Below the pieces are notes generated by a model. That model saw nothing but the letters and a program-made list of their open reading frames with translations. It did not search any database and was not told where the DNA came from. Positions 1 through 6,948 of a DNA stretch of 64,000 nucleotides are shown piece by piece. The first letter of the stretch is position 1. Each line of letters starts with the position of its first letter. This DNA is from Acidaminococcus fermentans_A (lineage in GTDB: Bacteria > Bacillota > Negativicutes > Acidaminococcales > Acidaminococcaceae): the NCBI RefSeq assembly GCF_052216985.1, contig NZ_JBQOUY010000003.1:98250-162249 (forward strand), read 5' to 3'. The translations under genes and the position numbers were made by a program.

Positions 1-1
1 C

Positions 2-310
2 AAACACTGCCTGGAAGGGATGCTGAAGCTCCCCCATATCCACATCCTGGGGTCCACGGATCCTTCCGAAAAGACTGGGGTGATTTCCTTTACCATCGAT
101 GGAGTCCATCCTCATGATGCGGCTACTATCCTGGACAGCTACGGGATCGCCATCCGCAGCGGTCATCATTGTGCCCAGCCTCTAGGGGCCCATCTCCATG
201 TGGAAGCCTCCAACCGGGTCAGCTTCTACATCTACAATACTCTGGAAGAAGTGGATTATTTCCTGTCCAAGCTGCCGGAAGTCCGGAAAGTCATGGGCTT
301 CAAAGATTGA
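2..310 (+). CDS. sufS: Cysteine desulfurase SufS, C-terminal part
   Basis: The reading frame is open from base 2, so the gene begins before the window and only about the last 102 residues are seen. They carry RSGHHCAQP, the active-site cysteine loop of SufS-type PLP cysteine desulfurases (Cys codon at 170-172), followed by the usual C-terminal domain (NRVSFYIYNT, then LEEVDYF). SufS takes sulfur from cysteine as a persulfide and hands it on for Fe-S cluster assembly. sufU follows 13 bases later, so the two are surely one operon. The PLP lysine lies outside the window. Confidence 0.93.
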   Translation, partial: KHCLEGMLKLPHIHILGSTDPSEKTGVISFTIDGVHPHDAATILDSYGIAIRSGHHCAQPLGAHLHVEASNRVSFYIYNTLEEVDYFLSKLPEVRKVMGFKD

Positions 311-323
311 AGGAAACAGGTGA

Positions 324-770
324 ATGATGATGGAAGATATGAATCAATTGTATTCTGATATTATCCTGGAACATAATCAGGATCAGGCCAACAAACATGA
401 GCTGGATCCTCATAATCTCCAGGAACATGGCCACAATCCCAGCTGCGGGGATGATATCACTCTCCAGGCGGATATCCAGGACGGGATCATCAAGGATGCG
501 GCTTATACCGGGCACGGCTGTGCCATCAGCCAGGCTTCTACGGATATCATGGTGGACTTGATCCGGGGAAAATCCGTAAAGGAAGCCCTTCGGCTGGTGG
601 ATCTGTTCCTGGCCATGATCAAACGGGAAGAAACGGACGACAGCAAGCTGGAAGAACTGGACGATGCCATTGCCCTGAAGAACATCTCCAACATGCCCGC
701 CCGGGTGAAATGCGCCGTCCTGGCCTGGCATACCCTGAAAGCGGCCCTGGAGAAGGAAGAGGAGAAATAA
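324..770 (+). CDS. sufU: SufU-type sulfur transfer / Fe-S assembly protein
   Basis: This 148-residue protein has the SufU layout: Cys41 and Asp43 in NPSCGDD, Cys66 in GHGCAIS and Cys130 in ARVKCAVLAW. In the family these are the zinc ligands, and Cys41 accepts the persulfide from SufS. The insertion between the second and third cysteine separates SufU from IscU. Three ATGs in a row (324, 327, 330) follow an AGGAAACAGG ribosome site; the middle or third would be best spaced. It is the last suf gene here: the next 370 bases hold hairpins and a repeat element. Confidence 0.93.
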   Translation: MMMEDMNQLYSDIILEHNQDQANKHELDPHNLQEHGHNPSCGDDITLQADIQDGIIKDAAYTGHGCAISQASTDIMVDLIRGKSVKEALRLVDLFLAMIKREETDDSKLEELDDAIALKNISNMPARVKCAVLAWHTLKAALEKEEEK

Positions 771-789
771 GGATCTGCTTCGCAGCACC

Positions 790-1025
790 GGTCGCGGGTC
801 GTGGGCTGTGAGTCGCGGGCTCGTCGACAATCAACGGGATTTTCCAATGCTTGTCGAAATGCCCCTGTTTGTGCATTTCGAGAAATAGAACTAAAATTTG
901 AAGAAGTGTTGTTCGTGCTTTTTTATACGGACAACACTTCTTTTGTTGAAAGGAGAGGGAAATCCAGCTTCTTGTATGATGCACGGACTTACGGCATGGC
1001 TGTCCAAGCCTGTGACCCGTGACCC
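790..1025. repeat. Heptad-bounded intergenic element (type 3, single copy here)
   Basis: The left edge starts with 7-bp units of the GGTCGCG / GGTCGTG type. The right edge carries the opposite orientation (CTGTGAC, CCGTGAC). The core holds an imperfect hairpin around 865-890 (CGAAATGC pairing with GCATTTCG) and the terminator at 903-944. The edge architecture matches the elements near 19.1, 19.4, 42.1, 45.5 and 62.6 kb, but I could not align its core to theirs. With the terminators around it, it fills the 373-base gap between sufU and pnp; I see no gene there. Confidence 0.55.
903..944 (+). terminator. Terminator of the suf operon
   Basis: A perfect 10-bp stem, GAAGTGTTGT pairing with ACAACACTTC, has an 18-base loop and is followed directly by TTTT. 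It lies about 130 bases after the sufU stop, inside the repeat element. Confidence 0.7.
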
Positions 1026-1034
1026 TTAGCCCGC

Positions 1035-1071
1035 AAAGGGGTGTGAAAAATATATTTTCACACCCCTTTTA
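1035..1071 (+). terminator. GTGTGA-family hairpin before pnp
   Basis: The stem AAGGGGTGTGAAAA pairs with its complement across a short AT loop and ends in TTTT. It belongs to a recurring hairpin class in this window (also 6733, 19528 and 45427) and lies just upstream of the pnp -10 element TATAAT (1095-1100). Confidence 0.7.
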
Positions 1072-1143
1072 TGGCTTTTTCCCCGCCGGTGTAGTATAAT
1101 CTACCCATAATGTCAAGAGAGAAATAGAAGGAGGATGCAGAGG

Positions 1144-3216
1144 ATGCATAGTTTTAGTACGGATTTTGGAGGCCGGACCCTTACCATTGAAACAGGTAAG
1201 ATTGCCAAACAGGCCAATGGGGCTGTATTGGTCCGCTACGGCGAAACCGCTGTTGTGGTGGCAGTGACGGGGACCGATACTCCCAGGGAAGGGGTGGATT
1301 TCTTCCCGCTGACAGTGGACTTTGAAGAAAAGATGTATGCAGTGGGCAAGATCCCCGGCGGGTTCCTGCGGAGAGAAGGCCGGCCGGCAGAAACGGCCAT
1401 CCTGACTTCCCGGCTCATCGACCGTCCTATCCGGCCTATGTTCCCGGATGGATACCACAATGACGTGCAGATCGTATGCACGGCCGTATCTGTGGATCCG
1501 GACAATGCCCCGGACATTCCGGCTATGATCGGTGCATCCTGCGCTCTGTCCATTTCTGATATCCCCTTCGAAGGGCCTATCGCCGGTGTGCGGGTGGGAC
1601 TCATCGATGGGCAGTTCATCGTGGAACCCACGGTGGAACAGGCCAAAGTCAGCGAACTGAACCTGGCCGTAGCCGGTACCAAAGATGCCATCCTCATGGT
1701 GGAAGCCGGTGCCAAGGAAGTTTCTGAAGAAGTGATGCTGGACGCTATCTGGTTCGCTCACGGAGAAATCAAGAAACTAGTGGAATTCCAGGAAAAAATC
1801 CAGGCCGAAGTGGGCAAACCCAAGATGGATTTCGAAGTCTATACTCCGCCTGCTGATCTGGCTCGGGAAATCGAAGCCTATGGGGAACCCAAGATCCATG
1901 ATGCCCTGATGGATCCGGACAAGCTGCGCCGGGACAAGATGGTCAGCGAAGCCAAGGAAGAGATCCTGGCCCACTTTACGGAACTGTATCCGGACAATGA
2001 AATCGACGTTGCCCATGTGGTGGCTAAACTGGTGAAACGGGTATTCCGGCACATCATTACCGTGGACAAGATCCGTCCCGATGGCCGTGCGCTGGATGAA
2101 GTCCGTCCCATCAGCTGCGAAGTGGGTCTCCTGGCCCGGCCTCACGGCTGCAGCCTGTTCACCCGGGGACAGACCCAGGTCCTGAACTGCCTGGCCCTGG
2201 CTCCCCTTCGGGAAGCCCAGAATCTGGAGACCCTGGCCGGGGATATCCAGAAACGGTATATCCATCATTATAATTTCCCACCCTACAGCGTGGGCGAAAC
2301 CAAACCTCTGCGCAGCCCGGGCCGTCGGGAAATTGGCCATGGAGCCCTGGCAGAACGGGCTCTGCTGCCGGTGATTCCCTCTGAAGAAGAATTCCCCTAT
2401 ACCATCCGTCTGGTTTCTGAAGTGCTGGAATCCAACGGATCTTCCTCCATGGCCAGCACCTGCGCCAGCACCCTATCCCTGATGGATGCCGGCGTGCCCA
2501 TCAAGGCGCCGGTTTCCGGGGTGGCCATGGGCCTGGTTAAGGAAGGGGAGAATTTCACCATCCTCACCGATATCCAGGGTCTGGAAGATGCCAACGGAGA
2601 TATGGACTTCAAGGTGGCCGGTACTTCTAAGGGCATCACGGCCATCCAGATGGATATCAAAGTGGACGGGCTGACGAAAGACATCCTCCAGGCGGCTCTG
2701 GCTCAGGCCAAGAAAGGCCGTGCTTTCATCTTGGGCAAGATGCTGGAATGCATCGCTGAACCCCGGAAGCAGCTGAAGAAGTATGCTCCCAAGATCACCA
2801 CCATCAAGGTGAATCCGGAGAAAATCAAGGATATCATCGGGCCTGGGGGCAAGATCATCAAAAAGATCGTGGAAGATACCGGTGCCCAGATCGATATCAA
2901 CGATGATGGTACTGTATACATTGCTGCAGCTGACAGTGAATCTGCCGATGCGGCCATCAAGACCATCCAGGATATCACGGCAGAACCGGAAGTGGGCAAG
3001 GTCTATACTGGGAAGGTGACCCGGATCATGAACTTCGGCGCCTTCGTGGAATTCATGCCCGGCCGGGAAGGGCTGGTACATATTTCCCAGCTGGCCAAGG
3101 AACGGGTGGAAAAAGTGGAAGACGTAGTCAGCGTCGGCGACGAAATCGTCGTGAAGCTGGTGGAAATCGATTCCAAAGGAAGGCTGAACCTGTCCAGGAA
3201 AGCTTGTTTGAAATGA
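1144..3216 (+). CDS. pnp: Polyribonucleotide nucleotidyltransferase (PNPase)
   Basis: This is a 3'-to-5' phosphorolytic exoribonuclease of the RNA degradation machinery. The 690 residues show the full family plan: a first RNase PH domain from the N-terminus (STDFGGRTLTIETG), an alpha-helical linker, a second RNase PH domain around 310-450, a KH domain with IIGPGGKIIKKI near 560, and an S1 domain with GAFVEFMPGREGLVHIS near 635. An ATG at 1135 abuts the GGAGG ribosome site, so the ATG at 1144, nine bases downstream of GGAGG, is the likelier start and gives the usual MHSF N-terminus. A TATAAT lies at 1095-1100 with no clear -35. Confidence 0.97.
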   Translation: MHSFSTDFGGRTLTIETGKIAKQANGAVLVRYGETAVVVAVTGTDTPREGVDFFPLTVDFEEKMYAVGKIPGGFLRREGRPAETAILTSRLIDRPIRPMFPDGYHNDVQIVCTAVSVDPDNAPDIPAMIGASCALSISDIPFEGPIAGVRVGLIDGQFIVEPTVEQAKVSELNLAVAGTKDAILMVEAGAKEVSEEVMLDAIWFAHGEIKKLVEFQEKIQAEVGKPKMDFEVYTPPADLAREIEAYGEPKIHDALMDPDKLRRDKMVSEAKEEILAHFTELYPDNEIDVAHVVAKLVKRVFRHIITVDKIRPDGRALDEVRPISCEVGLLARPHGCSLFTRGQTQVLNCLALAPLREAQNLETLAGDIQKRYIHHYNFPPYSVGETKPLRSPGRREIGHGALAERALLPVIPSEEEFPYTIRLVSEVLESNGSSSMASTCASTLSLMDAGVPIKAPVSGVAMGLVKEGENFTILTDIQGLEDANGDMDFKVAGTSKGITAIQMDIKVDGLTKDILQAALAQAKKGRAFILGKMLECIAEPRKQLKKYAPKITTIKVNPEKIKDIIGPGGKIIKKIVEDTGAQIDINDDGTVYIAAADSESADAAIKTIQDITAEPEVGKVYTGKVTRIMNFGAFVEFMPGREGLVHISQLAKERVEKVEDVVSVGDEIVVKLVEIDSKGRLNLSRKACLK

Positions 3217-3220
3217 TTGA

Positions 3221-3254
3221 AGGGGCTGCTGCGCATGCAACAGCCCCCTTTTTA
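3221..3254 (+). terminator. pnp terminator (GTTGC family)
   Basis: GGGGCTGCTGC pairs with GCAACAGCCCC with one mismatch, followed by a run of T. It is immediately followed by the extended -10 ATGCTACAAT (3255-3263), so the pnp terminator and the promoter of the next gene nearly overlap. Confidence 0.8.
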
Positions 3255-3263
3255 TGCTACAAT
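3255..3263 (+). promoter_or_regulatory. Extended -10 promoter of the EIIA gene
   Basis: TGC precedes TACAAT (3258-3263). No good -35 is present. The nearest candidate, TGCAAC at 3236-3241 (16-bp spacer), is part of the preceding terminator stem. Confidence 0.55.
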
Positions 3264-3297
3264 GATACCGTACACACAGAAACAAGGAGATCATACG

Positions 3298-3780
3298 ATG
3301 GGATTTTTTTTCAGGAAGACGAAAATTGTGCTGACGGCGCCTTTGACGGGGACGCTGGTTCCTCTGGAACAGGTGCCGGACCAGGCTTTTGCCCAGAAAA
3401 TGCTGGGGGACGGAGTGGCCATCCGGCCGGAAAACGGCGAATTGGTGGCTCCCTGTGATGGGGAAATCACCTATGTGCCGGATACGGCCCATGCTATTGC
3501 GCTTACCGAAGGCCACGGACTGGAGATCCTGCTCCACGTGGGGATGGATACGGTGGAACGGCAGGGAACCGGCTTCCGGGCACTGGTGAAAGCCGGCGAC
3601 AAGGTGAAGGCCGGGCAGCCTCTGCTGGCTTTTGACCGGGAAGTTCTGGAAATGGCAGGGTGCGATCTTTCCACGCCCCTGGTGATCACCAATGGGGACA
3701 AGGTCGGAAAAATGGAAAAAGCCCCATTCGGTCCGGTACGGGCCGGACAGGATACAATCCTGTCCATTACCCTGAACTGA
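3298..3780 (+). CDS. PTS system EIIA-Glc-type phosphocarrier domain protein
   Basis: This stand-alone 160-residue IIA-glucose-type protein has the two active-site histidines at the family's 15-residue spacing: His65 (TAHAIALTEG) and His80 (EILLHVGMDTV), the latter being the phospho-acceptor. In the family it passes phosphate from HPr to an EIIB, or acts as a regulator. No EIIB, EIIC, HPr or EI gene is in the window. The start at 3298 is set by AAGGAG eight bases upstream; an upstream in-frame extension would run through the pnp terminator. The zinc-ribbon gene begins 16 bases after the stop, so the two may be cotranscribed. Confidence 0.88.
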   Translation: MGFFFRKTKIVLTAPLTGTLVPLEQVPDQAFAQKMLGDGVAIRPENGELVAPCDGEITYVPDTAHAIALTEGHGLEILLHVGMDTVERQGTGFRALVKAGDKVKAGQPLLAFDREVLEMAGCDLSTPLVITNGDKVGKMEKAPFGPVRAGQDTILSITLN

Positions 3781-3796
3781 GAGGAAGGGAGCAGTC

Positions 3797-4228
3797 ATGG
3801 AGGTAAAAGGCAGCGGCGGAAGTTTTGTGGAACAGGCCTACAACCTGGCTCCGGCAGTGGCCTGGGAACTGGGACTCCAGGTGTGCCGAGAGATGCAGGT
3901 GGAAGTAGAGAAACAAGATGATGCCGGGATGCTCCTGAACGGGTCACTGGTGTCCGAAGAAAAATCCTTCCTGTTCGGGAAACCCAAACGGAAGGAAATC
4001 ATTTTTGCAGTCCAGCCGCGGGAGGAAGGCTGCACGGTGATCGTGGATATCCACAAAAAACGGATGGAAGTCTACAGCCTGACTCCTCAGAACCGGGAAA
4101 CGGATCGATTCGTGGCCCTGTTCGAGGAAAAGGCCCAGGCTTATCTAGAACGGCGGATCTGCCCCCAGTGCCGGGCGGCTTTGCCCAAGAATGTGGCTTT
4201 CTGTCCCTTCTGCGGGGCAAAGCTGTAG
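3797..4228 (+). CDS. Zinc-ribbon protein of unknown function
   Basis: This is a 143-residue soluble protein. Its C-terminus is a four-cysteine zinc ribbon (Cys122, Cys125, Cys136, Cys139: CPQC and CPFCGAKL). The first 115 residues look like a mixed alpha/beta domain with a charged strand region (KRKEIIFAVQPREEG), which I do not recognise. An AAGGGAGC ribosome site precedes the ATG. It follows the EIIA gene closely and converges on rpmB across a bidirectional terminator. The function is unknown. Confidence 0.75.
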   Translation: MEVKGSGGSFVEQAYNLAPAVAWELGLQVCREMQVEVEKQDDAGMLLNGSLVSEEKSFLFGKPKRKEIIFAVQPREEGCTVIVDIHKKRMEVYSLTPQNRETDRFVALFEEKAQAYLERRICPQCRAALPKNVAFCPFCGAKL

Positions 4229-4254
4229 AGAAAAACAAAAAGGGACTGTTAGCC

Positions 4255-4275
4255 AGTGACAAGAGACAAGTGACG
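4255..4275. repeat. Short heptad array
   Basis: There are three 7-bp units: AGTGACA, AGAGACA and AGTGACG. They match the arrays that edge the larger repeat elements, but no partner array or core is seen here. A small hairpin, GGGCAG pairing with CTGCCC, follows. Confidence 0.5.
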
Positions 4276-4299
4276 GGCAGCCCTGCTGCCCCTGATTAA

Positions 4300-4339
4300 A
4301 AAAGAGGTGTTGCCCTTTCTGAGCAACACCTCTTTTTTT
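4300..4339. terminator. Bidirectional terminator between the zinc-ribbon gene and rpmB
   Basis: GAGGTGTTGC (4304-4313) pairs with GCAACACCTC (4323-4332), with seven T on the + side and a run of A on the left that gives T on the - side. It serves both converging genes. Confidence 0.85.
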
Positions 4340-4357
4340 ATGCTGTAACCTATAAGC

Positions 4358-4549
4358 TTAGATGGCGCGGGTTACCTTGCCGGAACGTAAGCAGCGAGTG
4401 CACACGTTGATGCTCTTCACTTCACCGTCTACCACCGCTTTAACCTTTTGAACGTTAGGTTTCCAAGAACGTTTTACATGTCTATTGGAATGGCTGACGT
4501 TGTTGCCGGACAGCTCACCTTTGTTGCAGATTTCACAGATGCATGCCAT
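4358..4549 (-). CDS. rpmB: Large ribosomal subunit protein bL28
   Basis: This 63-residue protein has the L28 pattern, opening MACICEICNKG with a Cys-x-x-Cys, then SHSNRHVKRSWKPN and a second CTRC pair near the C-terminus. It is the cysteine-containing, zinc-binding form (C+ type). AGGAGGTGGGAC precedes the ATG on the minus strand. The gene is monocistronic and ends at the bidirectional terminator near 4320. It diverges from recG; the 119 bases between them hold both promoters. Confidence 0.97.
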   Translation of the reverse strand: MACICEICNKGELSGNNVSHSNRHVKRSWKPNVQKVKAVVDGEVKSINVCTRCLRSGKVTRAI

Positions 4550-4602
4550 GGTCCCACCTCCTTCAAGTTATAAGGCAATGCGTTATTTTTAAAACTCAAT
4601 GT

Positions 4603-4640
4603 AGCTATTTTAACACAAATTGGATTATAATTGCAAGTAG
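4603..4640. promoter_or_regulatory. Divergent rpmB / recG promoter region
   Basis: On the minus strand TTGCAA is followed 18 bases later by TAAAAT, a fair promoter for rpmB. On the plus strand TATAAT (4626-4631) lies 38 bases before the recG ATG, without a clear -35. The two promoters overlap, so they may interfere with each other. Confidence 0.55.
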
Positions 4641-4668
4641 AAAACCATGAGAAAAGGGGAAAAGAACC

Positions 4669-6732
4669 ATGTGGTGGCAGGAACCGGTAACCAAACTCAA
4701 AGGCATCGGGCCCAAAAAGGCCCTGGAATTCGAAAATATCAACGTCGTGACCATCGGAGATTTGCTGAACCATTTTCCTCGGCAGGGCTGCTACCTGGAC
4801 TATTCCCATGTAAAGACCATCAGCGAACTGACTGTGGGGGGGGAGATGCAGCTGTTCCAAGGGACCATCGTGCGGCTGAACAACCGGCGGAGCGCCCGGA
4901 ACATGAAATATGCCACTATCACCGTAGGGGATGGTACTGGCTTTGCAGAGATCGTCTTGTTCGGGGCTCAGACCTACATGACCCGAGTCTATCATACGGG
5001 GGACGAAGTATTCGTCATCGGCAAGGTGAACCTGGGCCGTACGGCCAAAAGCGTCACCGGTGCCAGCCTTTCCCGTGTGAAGGATGAAAAAACGGAAGCT
5101 CCGGGCATCCTTCCTACCTATGCTTTGACCGGCAGCCTGACCCAGAACCAGGTACGGGGAGCGGTGCGCCAGGCTCTGGCCTTGGCCCGGAAGGAATTGC
5201 CGGAATGTCTGCCGGAGAAGATCCTCCAGGCCAAACATTTCCTGCCCCGGCTGGAAGCTCTGGAAAATATCCATTTTCCCAAAAGCCCGGACCTTTTGGA
5301 AAAGGCCCGGCAGCGGCTGATCTTCGAAGAACTCTTCTATCTCCAGTGCGGCCTGCTCCACCATCGGGTGGAAATCAAGCGGGACAGCCGGGGCATCAAG
5401 ATGGTCCGATGCGGTCCTTTGGTCCAGAAAGTCCGAGAACTCTTGGGTTTCGAGTTGACGGACAGCCAGAAAAAAGCCTGGCAGGAAATCGATGATGACA
5501 TGCAGAGCCTGGAGCCTATGAACCGATTGGTCCAGGGGGATGTAGGCTCCGGGAAAACGGCTCTGGCGCTCCTGGCCCTGGCAAAGACGGTGGAAAACGG
5601 CTACCAGGGATGCTTGATGGCACCTACGGAAATCCTGGCCGAACAGCACTACCAGGAAATGCAGAAAGTCTTGGAACCAGCAGGGATCCGGACGGCCCTT
5701 CTGACCGGCGGCCTGCCGGCCAAAGCAAGACGGCAGGTGCTGGAAGGGCTGGCCGATGGTTCCATCCAGGCGGTGGTGGGGACCTATGCCCTGATCCAAG
5801 ATGCAGTGGTGTTCCATTCTCTGGCCCTGGCCATCACCGATGAGCAGCACCGGTTCGGGGTGGCCCAGCGGGCCAAGCTCCAGGAGAAGAGTCCCTTTGC
5901 ACCTCATGTGCTGGTCATGACTGCGACGCCCATTCCCCGGACTTTGGCCCTTACGGTATACGGGGACCTGGACGTATCTCTGATGAAGGGACTGCCCCCG
6001 GGAAGGAAACCGGTCCAGACCCTTTGTTATACAGAAGACAAACGGCCGGCGGTGTACCAGGGCATGGTCCATCAGATCCGGGAAGGTCACCAGGCCTATG
6101 TGGTATGTCCACTGATTGAAGAAAGTGAAGGGGTGGATGCCAAGGCGGCGGAGGAACTGTATGAAGAACTGACTTCCACCTATCTCCAGGGCATTCCCTG
6201 CGGCCTCCTCCATGGCCGTCTGAAGCCGGAAGAGAAAGACGCAGTGATGGAAAGCTTTGCCCGGAATGAAACGAAAGTGCTGATCACTACGACTGTGGTG
6301 GAAGTGGGGGTCAATGTGCCCAATGCTACCCTGATGGTCATCGAGGGAGCGGACCGGTTCGGGTTGGCCCAGATGCACCAGCTCCGGGGCCGGGTAGGCA
6401 GAGGCAGTGCCCAATCCTACTGCGTATTGCTGACTTCCTCCACCAACCCGGTAACCTTGGAACGGCTCCAGATCATGCGCCACTGCAGTGACGGCTTCCT
6501 GCTGGCCGAAAAAGATCTGGAACTGCGGGGGGCTGGCCAGTTCTTCGGTCTGCGCCAGCATGGACTCAGCGACCTGTACATCGCGGATATCCTCCGGGAT
6601 ACAGATACGCTGGTAGAAGCCCGGAAGGCGGCCCAGTGGGCCATGGGGAATCCGAAAACCGCCAGGGAAGTGATCCGGGCGGCAGCAACCACCCAATTCG
6701 ACGGCCGGTTTGAAAGGATATTCAATGCGTGA
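4669..6732 (+). CDS. recG: ATP-dependent DNA helicase RecG
   Basis: RecG remodels stalled replication forks and Holliday junctions. The 687 residues begin with a helix-hairpin-like element (LKGIGPKKALEFE) and the wedge/OB domain (residues about 45-150). The superfamily 2 motor follows: Walker A GDVGSGKTALA near 290, the RecG-type DEQHRFGV motif near 390, ATPIPRTLALT, and the GRVGRG motif VI near 575. The GAGQFFGLRQHG C-terminal motif is present. The length is normal. AAAAGGGGAAAAG precedes the ATG. Confidence 0.96.
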   Translation: MWWQEPVTKLKGIGPKKALEFENINVVTIGDLLNHFPRQGCYLDYSHVKTISELTVGGEMQLFQGTIVRLNNRRSARNMKYATITVGDGTGFAEIVLFGAQTYMTRVYHTGDEVFVIGKVNLGRTAKSVTGASLSRVKDEKTEAPGILPTYALTGSLTQNQVRGAVRQALALARKELPECLPEKILQAKHFLPRLEALENIHFPKSPDLLEKARQRLIFEELFYLQCGLLHHRVEIKRDSRGIKMVRCGPLVQKVRELLGFELTDSQKKAWQEIDDDMQSLEPMNRLVQGDVGSGKTALALLALAKTVENGYQGCLMAPTEILAEQHYQEMQKVLEPAGIRTALLTGGLPAKARRQVLEGLADGSIQAVVGTYALIQDAVVFHSLALAITDEQHRFGVAQRAKLQEKSPFAPHVLVMTATPIPRTLALTVYGDLDVSLMKGLPPGRKPVQTLCYTEDKRPAVYQGMVHQIREGHQAYVVCPLIEESEGVDAKAAEELYEELTSTYLQGIPCGLLHGRLKPEEKDAVMESFARNETKVLITTTVVEVGVNVPNATLMVIEGADRFGLAQMHQLRGRVGRGSAQSYCVLLTSSTNPVTLERLQIMRHCSDGFLLAEKDLELRGAGQFFGLRQHGLSDLYIADILRDTDTLVEARKAAQWAMGNPKTAREVIRAAATTQFDGRFERIFNA

Positions 6733-6802
6733 GGGGGTGTGATTTTTTTACACCCCCTATTCATGTAAGGAATGTGTATCTATCGTTACACATTCCTTTT
6801 CA
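6733..6802 (+). terminator. Tandem hairpins after recG
   Basis: There are two successive hairpins. GGGGGTGTGA pairs with TACACCCCC at 6733-6757 without a good T tract. Then AAGGAATGTGTA (6767-6778) pairs with TACACATTCCTT (6787-6798) and runs into T-rich sequence. The second is the better intrinsic terminator. Confidence 0.75.
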
Positions 6803-6948
6803 TTTTTTGGGAATTTCGAAAGTTTTCTGTTAAAAGCAGGAAAAACGCGCCTTGCTCCCGAAAAAGAGTACCATCAGACAAGAACATGGGGAAAGCTGCT
6901 CCTGGCAGCTGAGAATCCCACATCCTACGGAATAAAGGGGGCTGTACA

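Noticed and set aside
801..1022. Open frame of 73 codons between sufU and pnp
   Set aside because: It runs through the terminator and heptad arrays, has no ribosome site and no domain.
2473..3798. Long minus-strand frame opposite pnp and the EIIA gene (441 codons)
   Set aside because: It is a shadow frame typical of GC-rich codon use; similar long minus frames lie opposite recG, fusA, gltX and the Wzi-like gene.
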